Positions 1 through 6,153 of a stretch of DNA of 8,130 nt are shown piece after piece (positions within the stretch are counted from its first letter, which is position 1; each line of letters opens with the position of its first letter). The translations under genes were made by a program, and so were the position numbers. Source of the stretch: Candidatus Colwelliibacteriota bacterium (GTDB lineage: Bacteria > Patescibacteriota > Minisyncoccia > UBA6257 > Colwellbacteraceae); assembly GCA_023228665.1 (NCBI GenBank), contig JALOAR010000021.1:1-8130 (forward strand), written 5' to 3'. The notes below the pieces were generated by a model that did no database searches, was not told the origin of the DNA, and was given only the letters and a program-made list of their open reading frames with translations.

Positions 1-254
1 AGCTCGGCTGGGTTCAAGACGATGACTACTGCTGCAGCCAAAACGGCTAAAATTGCTATTACTATCAAGAGCTCTACTAAAGTAAAAGAAGGTGTTGATT
101 TGCGACACAAAGGGAGCCCGCCTCCGGCGGGTCCGCCAAAGGCGGAGATGGCGATTGCTATCAAGAGTTCTACGAGGGTGAAAGAAGGTGCAGAGTGGAA
201 CGAAGTTCCAGTTTGGAACAAAGTGAAAAAGTTTGTATTGCGAAACCTTGGCAT
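1..254 (-). CDS. Type IV prepilin-like protein, N-terminal part, with duplicated prepilin signal (runs off left edge)
   Basis: Reading the minus strand from ATG at 254 gives 84 uninterrupted codons to the window edge. Residues 57-84 are a textbook class III (prepilin) signal and pilin helix: SFTLVELLIVIAILAV, then an Ala/Val-rich stretch ending LNPAE. A prepilin peptidase would cut just before F57 and methylate it; E61 is the conserved Glu5 of mature pilins. The residue before the cut is Ser, not the usual Gly. A second, weaker copy (SFTLVELLIAIAISAF) sits at residues 24-39, and the two are joined by a Gly-rich linker encoded by GC-rich hairpins. Such proteins build pili or pseudopili at the inner membrane. 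An alternative start, TTG at 110, would give an ordinary 8-residue leader (MCRKSTPS) and has GGAGG 10 nt upstream; the upstream copy would then be a relic. The body and exact type cannot be judged. A plus-strand frame over the same bases (22-291) is its shadow. Confidence 0.8.
   Translation of the reverse strand, partial: MPRFRNTNFFTLFQTGTSFHSAPSFTLVELLIAIAISAFGGPAGGGLPLCRKSTPSFTLVELLIVIAILAVLAAAVVIVLNPAE
117..146. repeat. Two adjacent perfect GC-rich hairpins inside the pilin reading frame
   Basis: Hairpin 1 is CCCGCC-TCC-GGCGGG (117-131). Hairpin 2 is TCCGCC-AAA-GGCGGA (132-146) and starts at the next base. Together they are 30 nt, exactly ten codons, and keep the minus-strand pilin frame open. 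They are far richer in GC than their surroundings and look like an inserted palindromic repeat unit. The arm of hairpin 1 (126-130) can also pair with the first arm of hairpin 2 (133-137). Confidence 0.8.
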
Positions 255-262
255 GTTTTTAA

Positions 263-268
263 ATTATA
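263..268 (-). promoter_or_regulatory. -10 element of the pilin-like gene
   Basis: A perfect TATAAT on the minus strand ends 8 nt before the ATG at 254, so transcription would begin about 2 nt before the start codon. No convincing -35 box or Shine-Dalgarno sequence is visible for this ATG. The call rests on one hexamer in AT-rich DNA. Confidence 0.45.
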
Positions 269-298
269 TAATACCCATAATTATTCCCTAAACACGCC

Positions 299-336
299 AA
301 TTAATAAGGCCTCGCTTTCGCGAGGCCTTATTAATT
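299..336 (-). terminator. Intrinsic terminator of ppsA, 17-bp perfect stem
   Basis: Arms 299-315 and 320-336 are perfect reverse complements around a 4-nt loop, which reads GAAA on the ppsA-sense strand. The GC core GCGAGGCC is followed by the U-rich TTATTAATT. The outermost base pair uses the last base of the ppsA stop codon. The stem separates ppsA from the pilin gene promoter. The plus-strand version is also followed by a T-rich tract, so it could work in both directions. Confidence 0.9.
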
Positions 337-2717
337 TATTTTCCTAATATTTTTTCTTTTTTTATTATTGCCTCTGTTGTCTTTATCACCGTATCTGGAT
401 TAAGAGATATGCTATCAATACCTTCTTCCACTAAAAATGTAGCGAAATCCTCGTAATCAGATGGTGCCTGTCCGCATATTCCTATATATTTATTTTTCTC
501 TTTTGCCGCTTTTATCGCCATAGCAACCAGCTTCTTTACCGAAGGATCCCTTTCATCGGCTACTTTGCCAAGCGATGCGCTATCACGATCTATTCCTAAA
601 GCAAGCTGGGTAAGATCGTTTGATCCTATGCTAAAACCGTCAAACACTTTAAGAAATTCGTCGGCTTCTATTACGTTCGATGGTATCTCGCACATTACAT
701 AAACTTCCAAACCTTTTTCTCCCTTTTTCAATCCGTATTCCGCCATCTTAGCAATAACTTTTTTGCCTTCTTCCGGGGTTCGGCAAAACGGAATCATCAC
801 AACAAGATTATCTAACCCAAAATTATCCCTCGCTTTTTTGACAGCCTTACACTCCAGTCCGAACGCCTCTGCAAATCTTTCGTCATAATATCTGGAAGCT
901 CCCCTCCAGCCTATCATTGGATTTGATTCTTCAGGTTCGTAAAGGTTTCCCCCGACAAGAGTCGCGTACTCATTTGTCTTAAAGTCAGAAAATCTTAAGA
1001 TAACTTTTTTAGGATAAAAAGCTGCCGCAATTTGAGATATGCCTTCAGTCAATTTATCAACATAATACTCCGACTTATCGGCATAACCTTCAGTCATAGA
1101 AGCAATTTTTTTCTTAATTTTGGCATCTTTTAAATTATCAAAATCGATAAGCGCCGAAGGATGTATCCCGATATGTCCGGCAATAATAAATTCTTCCCTC
1201 GCTAAGCCGACGCCGTCATTAGGAATAAATGATGCTTCAAAAGCTTCTTCCGGACTGCCTATATTCATCATTATTTTCGTCCTCGGGCGACCGTTATTTT
1301 TAATCTCATATTTCTTAATCTCCCATTTTGCTTTTCCTTTCCAAACATACCCCTCTGCACCCGTAGAACAGTCTACAGTAACAAATTGCCCTTTCTTAAT
1401 ATTTTTTGTGGCGTTTCCGGCGCCAACTATGCAAGGTATTCCTAATTCTCTCGATACTATCGCCGCATGCGAAGTCCTGCCTCCTTCATCAGTAACAATA
1501 GCCGCAGCAATTTTCATTATCGGCTCCCAATCAGGGTCGGTCATTTTAGTCACAAGAACCTCTCCTTTTTTAAATCCCTTTATTCCTTCAACGCCCATTA
1601 TCACTTTCGCCTTGCCCTCGGCTATTTTTGAACCAACCGAAGCTCCGGTAGCCAAAGCCTTCCCGGAATTGGATTTCATTATATAATCTTCTACATAATT
1701 AGAATCCTTAACCGCGTGGACAGTTTCCGGCCTTGCTTGCACTATATATAACTCATTCAAAACTCCGTCTTTAGCCCATTCAAGATCCATTGGTCTGTCA
1801 TAATGATCTTCTATTTCCGCGCACCACTTAGCAAGCAAGAGAACTTCCTTATCAGTAAGGGAAAATTGTTTCTTTTTCTTATCGCTTGTTTTAATAACGC
1901 GCGTCGCCGATTTGCCGGAACCATACACCATGGTCTTTTCCTTTTTGCCGAGAACTTTGGATATTATCGGCTCATAACTTTTTTTAAGAGTCGGCTTGAA
2001 TACTTTAAATTCATCTGGAATAACTCTGCCCTGGACAATAAGATCTCCAAGTCCCCAAGAACTATTTATTATAACGGTTCCTTCAAATCCGGTTTCCGGA
2101 TCTATGGTAAACGCCACGCCGGAAGATGCCTTATCAGACCTCACCATTTTTTGAACGCCCACAGACAAATAAGTCTCCATATGATCGAAACCTTTATCTA
2201 CTCTGTAAGAAATCGCTCTATCAGTAAATAAAGATGCAAAACATTTTTTCACCGATTCAAGCAACGCCTTATTGCTAGAAATATTAAGAAAAGTCTCTTG
2301 TTGCCCGGCAAAGCTGGCACTAGGGAGATCCTCTGCCGTAGCCGATGAACGAACAGCCACGTCTGTCCTCTTAGATCCAAACTCCGCTGATAATTTTTTA
2401 TAAGCCTCTGATATTTCGTCTTTTATATCTTTCGGAATTTCTGCTCCAAGAATCATCTCCCTCACCTTTTTGCCTCTTTTCTGAAGGTTGGATATTTTAT
2501 GGGTATCAAGCCCTTTTAAAGCCTTGCTTATTTTTTCTGTTAGCCCGTTCTCTTCAAGAAATTTCTGATACGCTCCGGCAGTAATAGCAAAACCGTTCGG
2601 AATATTAATCCCTCTCGGAACCAAAGCATTATACATTTCTCCCAAAGAGGCATTCTTGCCCCCTACTTTAGGCACATCGCCTATTGATAAATCTTTAAAC
2701 CAAATAATATTCTGCAT
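336..2717 (-). CDS. ppsA: Phosphoenolpyruvate synthase (pyruvate, water dikinase)
   Basis: Converts pyruvate, ATP and water to PEP, AMP and phosphate in the cytosol. It is the gluconeogenic bypass of pyruvate kinase, though reversal toward pyruvate has been proposed for organisms lacking that enzyme. The 793 residues match the usual length (about 790), so it is complete. The N-terminal ATP-grasp/PPDK_N domain (about 1-340) carries GGKNASLGEM at 19-28 and VAVRSSATAEDLPSASFAGQ at 120-139. The swivelling phosphohistidine domain (about 365-455) has GGRTSHAAIVSRELGIP with catalytic His417; Thr415 is where PpsR-type regulators act in relatives. The C-terminal PEP/pyruvate barrel (about 470-790) has GSNDLTQLALG at 698-708 and the catalytic Cys749 in GICGQAPSD. 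It lies 77 bp downstream of the glycerate kinase gene on the same strand, with its own promoter candidate. Start ATG 2717 matches the family N-terminus; no clear ribosome-binding site precedes it. Confidence 0.97.
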   Translation of the reverse strand: MQNIIWFKDLSIGDVPKVGGKNASLGEMYNALVPRGINIPNGFAITAGAYQKFLEENGLTEKISKALKGLDTHKISNLQKRGKKVREMILGAEIPKDIKDEISEAYKKLSAEFGSKRTDVAVRSSATAEDLPSASFAGQQETFLNISSNKALLESVKKCFASLFTDRAISYRVDKGFDHMETYLSVGVQKMVRSDKASSGVAFTIDPETGFEGTVIINSSWGLGDLIVQGRVIPDEFKVFKPTLKKSYEPIISKVLGKKEKTMVYGSGKSATRVIKTSDKKKKQFSLTDKEVLLLAKWCAEIEDHYDRPMDLEWAKDGVLNELYIVQARPETVHAVKDSNYVEDYIMKSNSGKALATGASVGSKIAEGKAKVIMGVEGIKGFKKGEVLVTKMTDPDWEPIMKIAAAIVTDEGGRTSHAAIVSRELGIPCIVGAGNATKNIKKGQFVTVDCSTGAEGYVWKGKAKWEIKKYEIKNNGRPRTKIMMNIGSPEEAFEASFIPNDGVGLAREEFIIAGHIGIHPSALIDFDNLKDAKIKKKIASMTEGYADKSEYYVDKLTEGISQIAAAFYPKKVILRFSDFKTNEYATLVGGNLYEPEESNPMIGWRGASRYYDERFAEAFGLECKAVKKARDNFGLDNLVVMIPFCRTPEEGKKVIAKMAEYGLKKGEKGLEVYVMCEIPSNVIEADEFLKVFDGFSIGSNDLTQLALGIDRDSASLGKVADERDPSVKKLVAMAIKAAKEKNKYIGICGQAPSDYEDFATFLVEEGIDSISLNPDTVIKTTEAIIKKEKILGK

Positions 2718-2726
2718 ATCTTCTTA

Positions 2727-2754
2727 ATTATAAACTGTTGGGCCAAAGTAACAA
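2727..2754 (-). promoter_or_regulatory. Promoter candidate for ppsA
   Basis: On the minus strand TTGTTA (2754-2749, four of six to TTGACA) and a perfect TATAAT (2732-2727) are separated by 16 bp. The -10 ends 9 nt before the ATG, predicting a leader of about 3 nt. It lies in the 77-bp gap after the glycerate kinase gene, so ppsA could be expressed on its own as well as by read-through. Confidence 0.55.
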
Positions 2755-2794
2755 AAAAATCATAAATAATAATCTAAATTTTAAGTTTATAAAT

Positions 2795-4057
2795 TTATGC
2801 CTTAAGCATAACCACTAAATCCGAAACATTAGTTCCTGTTCTCCGTGATTCTATAAGCCCCCCCGTATCTTTCATAAATTTATAAGAAATATTATTTCTT
2901 AAAAATTCATTGTGGTCATAATTAAGCTCTTTAGCTTTTTTTATTACCTCTTCATCAACAAGCCCTCCGCCAACTCCAGATATATGATCTTTTCCATCAG
3001 ACGCCATCGAAACAACAATGCTGTTTTCAGGCAAATAATCTATTACCCCTATTGCCACTTCTAAATTTCTTCCTCCTTTTCCTTTCTTTTCTATTGTTAC
3101 TGTCGTTTCTCCTCCTCCCAATAAAACTTTATTCTTTTTTAATCTTTCGACTAGTTTTGAAGCCAGCTCTCTTGCTTCTCCCTTTAAACAAGCCCCGCAT
3201 ACCTCTGTCTTGTATCCTTTTTCTTCCGCTTTATCTTTCATTGCTTTCAGAGCATCCTTATTGCTTAGTATCAGCTCATTTCTGGTTTTCTCGAAATACT
3301 TCTTATCTTTTGGAGTCTCTATAAGAGAAACGCCGGATATGCCATATTTTTCAGCTATTTTTTTTGCATCATCTTTCGTTGTTTTATCCATAAATGTCGG
3401 TCCGGAAGCAACAAGGCTTATATCCGAAAAAGGCACATCTGAAAAAATCAGACCTAAAACATCCGCCGGATAAGCAAGTTTTGCCATATATCCCCCATGA
3501 ATTTTGGATATATGCTTCCTTAATATATTTATCTCTTTTATATCAGCCCCTTTACTGAAAAAAGATTTCGTTGCGCTTTTAATATCATTGCAAGTCATCT
3601 TATACGGATCACAAAGAAGAGAAGAACCTCCCCCGGATATTAAAGCTATTACCAGATCATTTTTGCGAGCAGCCTTTAAAATATCTGTAAGTTTGCTTGT
3701 CGCTTCAATATTCCCTTTGGTTGGAAAAGGATGCGAACCTTCATAACACTCTATCTTCTTTAATTTTCCTACCTTTACATCAAGTATCACTCCCGCAGTT
3801 ATATAATCCAGCATTATGCCTTCCAAAAACTTTGCTGCGCGAAAAGAAGCTTTGCCAGCACCCACAATATATATATTTTTATATTTTGATAAATCTACTC
3901 TGCTCTTCCCTGCTTTTAAAAAACTTCCGTCCACAAAAACTTTCTTTCTTAAAATAACCGCGGGATCCGCTGCTTCTATTCCTGTTACCACAATATCAAG
4001 CGCATCTTTTCTTAATTTATTAGTAGCTAATTCGCTATAGTTTTTTATAAACATCAT
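2795..4057 (-). CDS. gckA: Glycerate 2-kinase, DUF4147/MOFRL family
   Basis: Phosphorylates glycerate with ATP to 2-phosphoglycerate, which enters lower glycolysis through enolase. The 420 residues fit the family. The N-terminal DUF4147 part has GAGKAS (66-71), SHPFP (108-112), SGGGSSLL (141-148), RKHISKIHGG (180-189) and SDV...ASGPT (206-221). The MOFRL part has GGGETTV (314-320), GKGGRNLE (326-333), SDGKDH (353-358) and TGTNVSDL (407-414). The family's usual TDGxDG is SDGKDH here, a variant in an otherwise intact active-site set. The start is ATG 4057 or the adjacent ATG 4054; AAAGG 7 nt upstream of 4057 could be a Shine-Dalgarno site. The gene lies just upstream of ppsA, so two enzymes feeding PEP are neighbours. 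No strong terminator separates them; only a weak AT-rich inverted repeat follows the stop. The kinase assignment is firm; the glycerate source is unknown. Confidence 0.93.
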   Translation of the reverse strand: MMFIKNYSELATNKLRKDALDIVVTGIEAADPAVILRKKVFVDGSFLKAGKSRVDLSKYKNIYIVGAGKASFRAAKFLEGIMLDYITAGVILDVKVGKLKKIECYEGSHPFPTKGNIEATSKLTDILKAARKNDLVIALISGGGSSLLCDPYKMTCNDIKSATKSFFSKGADIKEINILRKHISKIHGGYMAKLAYPADVLGLIFSDVPFSDISLVASGPTFMDKTTKDDAKKIAEKYGISGVSLIETPKDKKYFEKTRNELILSNKDALKAMKDKAEEKGYKTEVCGACLKGEARELASKLVERLKKNKVLLGGGETTVTIEKKGKGGRNLEVAIGVIDYLPENSIVVSMASDGKDHISGVGGGLVDEEVIKKAKELNYDHNEFLRNNISYKFMKDTGGLIESRRTGTNVSDLVVMLKA

Positions 4058-4072
4058 TTGCCTGCCTTTATA
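4058..4072 (-). promoter_or_regulatory. Start region of gckA: AAAGG site overlapping a -10-like TATAAA
   Basis: Minus-strand TATAAA (4072-4067) lies 9 nt before the ATG and overlaps AAAGG (4069-4065), which is 7 nt from the ATG. Only one of the two can act as written: if TATAAA is the -10, the leader is about 3 nt and AAAGG is not transcribed; if AAAGG is the ribosome site, the promoter lies further upstream, where no good -35/-10 pair is visible. Confidence 0.35.
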
Positions 4073-4222
4073 TTACAATATTGCTCTCACTAGTTCGATA
4101 AGCAAGTTAAACCTTAAAAAATTATTTTCTTTTTTAACACAATAAAAAACAGCCCGACACCTACCTATGAAAGATCTGTAAGTATTGGACCGTTTCTTAA
4201 TATTTATATGAAAAAACAGAAA

Positions 4223-4423
4223 CTACATTTGCCCTCCTCTCACTTTTTTCTTTGGAGGCATAAAGATCATATAAACAGCTGATACGCCTACAAGGGCATA
4301 AATTATGCTAGATATCACTCCAGCACCAAATATGGCTTCGACTAAATTAAAACTGAAAACCCCTACAAGCCCCCAATTCAATCCGCCGATAACCACTAAT
4401 ATCCAAGCTATTAATCCGATCAT
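4223..4423 (-). CDS. DUF378 family small membrane protein
   Basis: A 66-residue protein of the DUF378 (YuzA-like) family, function unknown. The family signature IGGLNWGLVG (residues 12-21) is clear, followed by FNLVEAIFG and a YALVGVSAVYMIF stretch. Two membrane segments are expected at about 3-21 and 32-54, with the positive tail PPKKKVRGGQM on the cytoplasmic side. The length is normal for the family and the protein looks complete. It stands alone: 165 bp separate it from gckA downstream, and the region upstream is divergent. A promoter candidate directly abuts the ATG, and no Shine-Dalgarno sequence is seen. Confidence 0.9.
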   Translation of the reverse strand: MIGLIAWILVVIGGLNWGLVGVFSFNLVEAIFGAGVISSIIYALVGVSAVYMIFMPPKKKVRGGQM

Positions 4424-4429
4424 TTTAAA

Positions 4430-4458
4430 ATTTTATTTTTATCGACCTTTATTTTTAA
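4430..4458 (-). promoter_or_regulatory. Promoter candidate for the DUF378 gene
   Basis: TTAAAA (4458-4453) and TAAAAT (4435-4430) on the minus strand are separated by 17 bp, the optimal spacing. TAAAAT ends 6 nt before the ATG, which would place the first transcribed base on the A of ATG. Each box differs from consensus and the area is AT-rich, so chance similarity is possible. Confidence 0.4.
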
Positions 4459-4577
4459 GAGCCGCTCAAAACCAAAATACCTGCAAAAACCTTCTCCTAT
4501 TAAAAATATATTCAACAACTTAATTCTAATGTGATATTGAATTTGCTAAAAATAAGTTATTCACACGCATAAAGATA

Positions 4578-4583
4578 TATAAT
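4578..4583 (+). promoter_or_regulatory. -10 candidate for the lysine-rich micro-ORF transcript
   Basis: Perfect TATAAT on the plus strand, with TATAAC 5 bp further downstream as an alternative. No good -35 box sits at the optimal distance. The transcript would run from about 4590 or 4600 to the terminator at 4675-4702, giving a short RNA of roughly 100-115 nt. Confidence 0.35.
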
Positions 4584-4623
4584 TAAAGTATAACGAAAGG
4601 TCATAAGCGCCAAAAAAAATAAA

Positions 4624-4668
4624 ATGCCTGCAAAAAAGAAACCGGCCAAGAAAGCCAAGAAAAAGTAG
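4624..4668 (+). CDS. 14-residue lysine-rich micro-ORF, MPAKKKPAKKAKKK
   Basis: ATG at 4624, TAG at 4666-4668. Eight of 14 residues are Lys; the rest are Ala and Pro apart from Met. The composition resembles the basic tails of histone-H1-like proteins, suggesting a peptide that would bind nucleic acid non-specifically, but function is unknown. A strong palindromic terminator follows after 6 bp and -10 candidates precede it, so a discrete transcript is likely even if the peptide is not translated. It is the only plus-strand gene proposed here. There is no Shine-Dalgarno at normal distance; GAAAGG is over 20 nt upstream and the last bases before ATG are A-rich. Alternatives are a small RNA or a chance ORF in an A-rich transcript. 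Confidence 0.45.
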   Translation: MPAKKKPAKKAKKK

Positions 4669-4674
4669 CTCTTT

Positions 4675-4702
4675 AAATGCCCCGCCAGCTGGCGGGGCAT
4701 TT
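4675..4702. terminator. Bidirectional intrinsic terminator, perfect 28-nt palindrome
   Basis: Arms 4675-4688 and 4689-4702 are perfect reverse complements, with core GCCCCGCCAGCTGGCGGGGC. On the plus strand the stem ends in TTTTT and serves the micro-ORF. On the minus strand it begins directly after the stop codon of the RNHCP gene (4705-4703). It is thus shared by two convergent transcripts. The core uses the same CCGCC/GGCGG arms as the hairpins in the pilin gene. Confidence 0.88.
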
Positions 4703-4999
4703 TTAACACTTTCCTTTATCTATTAATAAATCAATATTATCATCAGGCGAAGCAATATTTCTTTTTATATGTCCGCATTTCAAGCACTTATGAATTATTG
4801 AAAACATGCCATTTGCCCAATCCAAATATATCGGCTCCATCATGCCTCCGCACTTTGAAAGCCTGTCTCCAGGATTGACATCAACGTGCTTGCTCCATAA
4901 GCATTTCGGGCAATGATTAGTATAGCCATCGCCTTTAACAAGTTCTCCGCAATTTTCACAAACAAAATCTTCTTTTTTCTTTTTAAATTCCAAGCCCAT
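4703..4999 (-). CDS. RNHCP domain zinc-ribbon protein
   Basis: A 98-residue protein of the RNHCP family (named for its core motif), function unknown. Visible metal-site candidates: CENC (14-17), NHCPKC (28-33, here YTNHCPKC, so the first Arg of the family name is Thr), CGG (50-52) and CLKC (72-75). The family hallmarks WSKHVDVNPGDR (35-46) and PDDN (85-88) are present. The paired CxxC motifs imply one or two structural zinc ions, hence a small soluble zinc ribbon, perhaps nucleic-acid or protein binding. Length is close to the usual domain size, with a single extra C-terminal Cys98. Its ATG follows the corA stop codon after one base (TAA-T-ATG), so it is almost certainly translated by coupling with corA. 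The shared palindromic terminator follows its stop. Confidence 0.88.
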   Translation of the reverse strand: MGLEFKKKKEDFVCENCGELVKGDGYTNHCPKCLWSKHVDVNPGDRLSKCGGMMEPIYLDWANGMFSIIHKCLKCGHIKRNIASPDDNIDLLIDKGKC

Positions 5000-5000
5000 A

Positions 5001-5921
5001 TTAAAACCAATCGTTCTTTTTAAGAATCCAGACTATAACAGAAGAGATAATCACCGTCACCCCAATTATCAGCCAAAAAGAATAAGGATATTCCGATATG
5101 GGCAATTTTATATTCATACCGTAAAGGCTGGATATTATAGTAGGCACAGTAAGGACAATAGTCAGCGCAGTCAGCATTTTCATCACCCTATTTAAATTAT
5201 TTGTCATTATCGTTGAAGACGCCTGCCTAATATTTACTATTGTTTTAAGACTCGATTTCGAAAGCTCTATAAATTGTCCTGTTTCCAAATAAAAATCTTC
5301 TATCTTTTCTTTTTCCTCCTCGGATATAGATATGGCTTTTCCTGACAAAAAATTGGCTATTATCGCGTGTATTGGAACAAGAGCAGATAAAAAATCATTT
5401 ACTATATTCTCAAAAGAAACAAATTGCGCTATCTCTTTGTTGGTTATATTTTCGATATCATAAGAAACGCTTCTAACGTTTTTTCTTATATTAGTTAAAA
5501 ATCTGCTATATGCCTGATACACGGCAGTCAGCACTAAAGTAAACATTGCTACCCTGTCAGACGTCATAATGCCTATTCCTTTATTTAAAAGCCTCTCTGT
5601 ATGCAAAACTTTTTCTCTAGATATAGTTAAGAAAAAATCCTTTCCAATAACCACTAAAAACGAAGTTGTGGTTATCCTCCCTCCTTCTTCAATCGGAGCT
5701 CTGGCAAAAACATAAATCGATCCGTCATCCGTTTCCATTCTAGGCACTTCATAAGGGTCAATACCATCCCGTAATAAGCCCTCATCTAAATCCAGCATTA
5801 CTGCTAAATCAGCTACTTCTCTATCAGAAGGATCTTCTGCATGAACCCAAGATCCAGGAATAAATTTTTTTTCTTCTCGAAAAAAATCTTCCTCTTTCGT
5901 TTTGGTATATATAAATATCAT
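5001..5921 (-). CDS. corA: CorA-family magnesium/divalent cation channel
   Basis: A pentameric inner-membrane channel that admits Mg2+ (in some members Co2+, Ni2+ or Zn2+). At 306 residues it is at the normal length. The cytoplasmic alpha/beta domain covers about 1-125 and the long stalk helices about 125-248. Two membrane segments lie at the end: TM1 about 249-266 and TM2 about 282-300. The pore signature YGMN is at 267-270 right after TM1, followed by a short loop with IKLPISEYPY. The basic C-terminal tail is KKNDWF. ATG 5921 has AAGGG 5 nt upstream, one of the few plausible Shine-Dalgarno sites in the window. The gene is first in a two-gene unit with the RNHCP protein gene. Ion specificity cannot be read from sequence; the assignment to CorA is secure. 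Confidence 0.95.
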   Translation of the reverse strand: MIFIYTKTKEEDFFREEKKFIPGSWVHAEDPSDREVADLAVMLDLDEGLLRDGIDPYEVPRMETDDGSIYVFARAPIEEGGRITTTSFLVVIGKDFFLTISREKVLHTERLLNKGIGIMTSDRVAMFTLVLTAVYQAYSRFLTNIRKNVRSVSYDIENITNKEIAQFVSFENIVNDFLSALVPIHAIIANFLSGKAISISEEEKEKIEDFYLETGQFIELSKSSLKTIVNIRQASSTIMTNNLNRVMKMLTALTIVLTVPTIISSLYGMNIKLPISEYPYSFWLIIGVTVIISSVIVWILKKNDWF

Positions 5922-6010
5922 ATGAACCCTTATCTTAATTTAATAATACCCCTTTAATCCTTCAAAATCCCGCTTAATTTTAATAAAAAATAAAGCCAGC
6001 TAATAAAATG

Positions 6011-6081
6011 TCGGGCTGCCGGGAATCGAACCCGGTCTTTACGAACCCGAATCGCACGTACTGCCGGTATACTACAGCCCG
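6011..6081 (-). tRNA. trnP-CGG: tRNA-Pro, anticodon CGG
   Basis: The 71-nt cloverleaf folds cleanly. The acceptor is CGGGCTG/CAGCCCG with C1-G72 and A73, the proline identity elements in bacteria. The D stem is GTAT/GTAC with a GG-containing loop, the anticodon stem TGCGA/TCGTA, and loop TTCGGGT gives anticodon CGG (bases 6049-6047) followed by G37, usual for proline. The variable loop is AAGA and the T arm CCGGG-TTCGATT-CCCGG. It reads CCG codons. The 3' CCA is not encoded (CAT follows A73), so a CCA-adding enzyme is needed. No strong terminator hairpin follows, only a T-rich stretch near 5983-6000. Confidence 0.95.
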
Positions 6082-6096
6082 ATAACAAAACTTTAA

Positions 6097-6102
6097 ACTA
6101 TA
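6097..6102 (-). promoter_or_regulatory. -10 candidate for tRNA-Pro
   Basis: Minus-strand TATAGT (five of six to consensus) ends 15 nt before tRNA base 1, leaving a short 5' leader for RNase P to remove. No good -35 box is visible. Confidence 0.35.
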
Positions 6103-6121
6103 ACAATCAGCCCGACAAACC

Positions 6122-6152
6122 GTCTTTTGTGTCGCGAAGCGGTACAAGAGAC
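6122..6152. repeat. Stem-loop attached to the partial tRNA copy
   Basis: Arms GTCTTTTGT (6122-6130) and ACAAGAGAC (6144-6152) pair over 9 bp with one G-T wobble on the plus strand (A-C on the minus strand). Inside, a GT/GT internal loop leads to CGC-GAA-GCG (6133-6141). It directly abuts the end of the tRNA-like similarity. There is no T-run typical of a terminator. Its role is unknown. Confidence 0.6.
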
Positions 6153-6153
6153 G

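Larger units (their letters stand above)
4424..4623. other. Divergent intergenic region between the DUF378 gene and the lysine-rich micro-ORF
   Basis: Besides the DUF378 promoter candidate, this 200-bp stretch holds TATAAT (4578-4583) and TATAAC (4589-4594) on the plus strand, both suitable as -10 boxes for the micro-ORF. A single TTATTCACA (4557-4565) fits the DnaA-box pattern TTATNCACA, but it is isolated. No gene was found. Confidence 0.5.

Noticed and set aside
22..291. Plus-strand 89-codon open frame ending just before the hairpin at 299-336
   Set aside because: The opposite strand encodes two unmistakable prepilin signals over the same bases; the plus-strand repeats (IKSSTKVKEG, IKSSTRVKEG) are merely their antisense image.
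1120..1686. Plus-strand open frame of 188 codons inside ppsA
   Set aside because: It lies entirely antisense to conserved ppsA sequence, including the catalytic His region; a low-stop shadow of a biased codon pattern with no family features.
4557..4565. DnaA box TTATTCACA, possible replication origin
   Set aside because: A single match with no cluster of boxes, no dnaA, dnaN or gidA neighbours and no unwinding element; expected by chance in AT-rich DNA.
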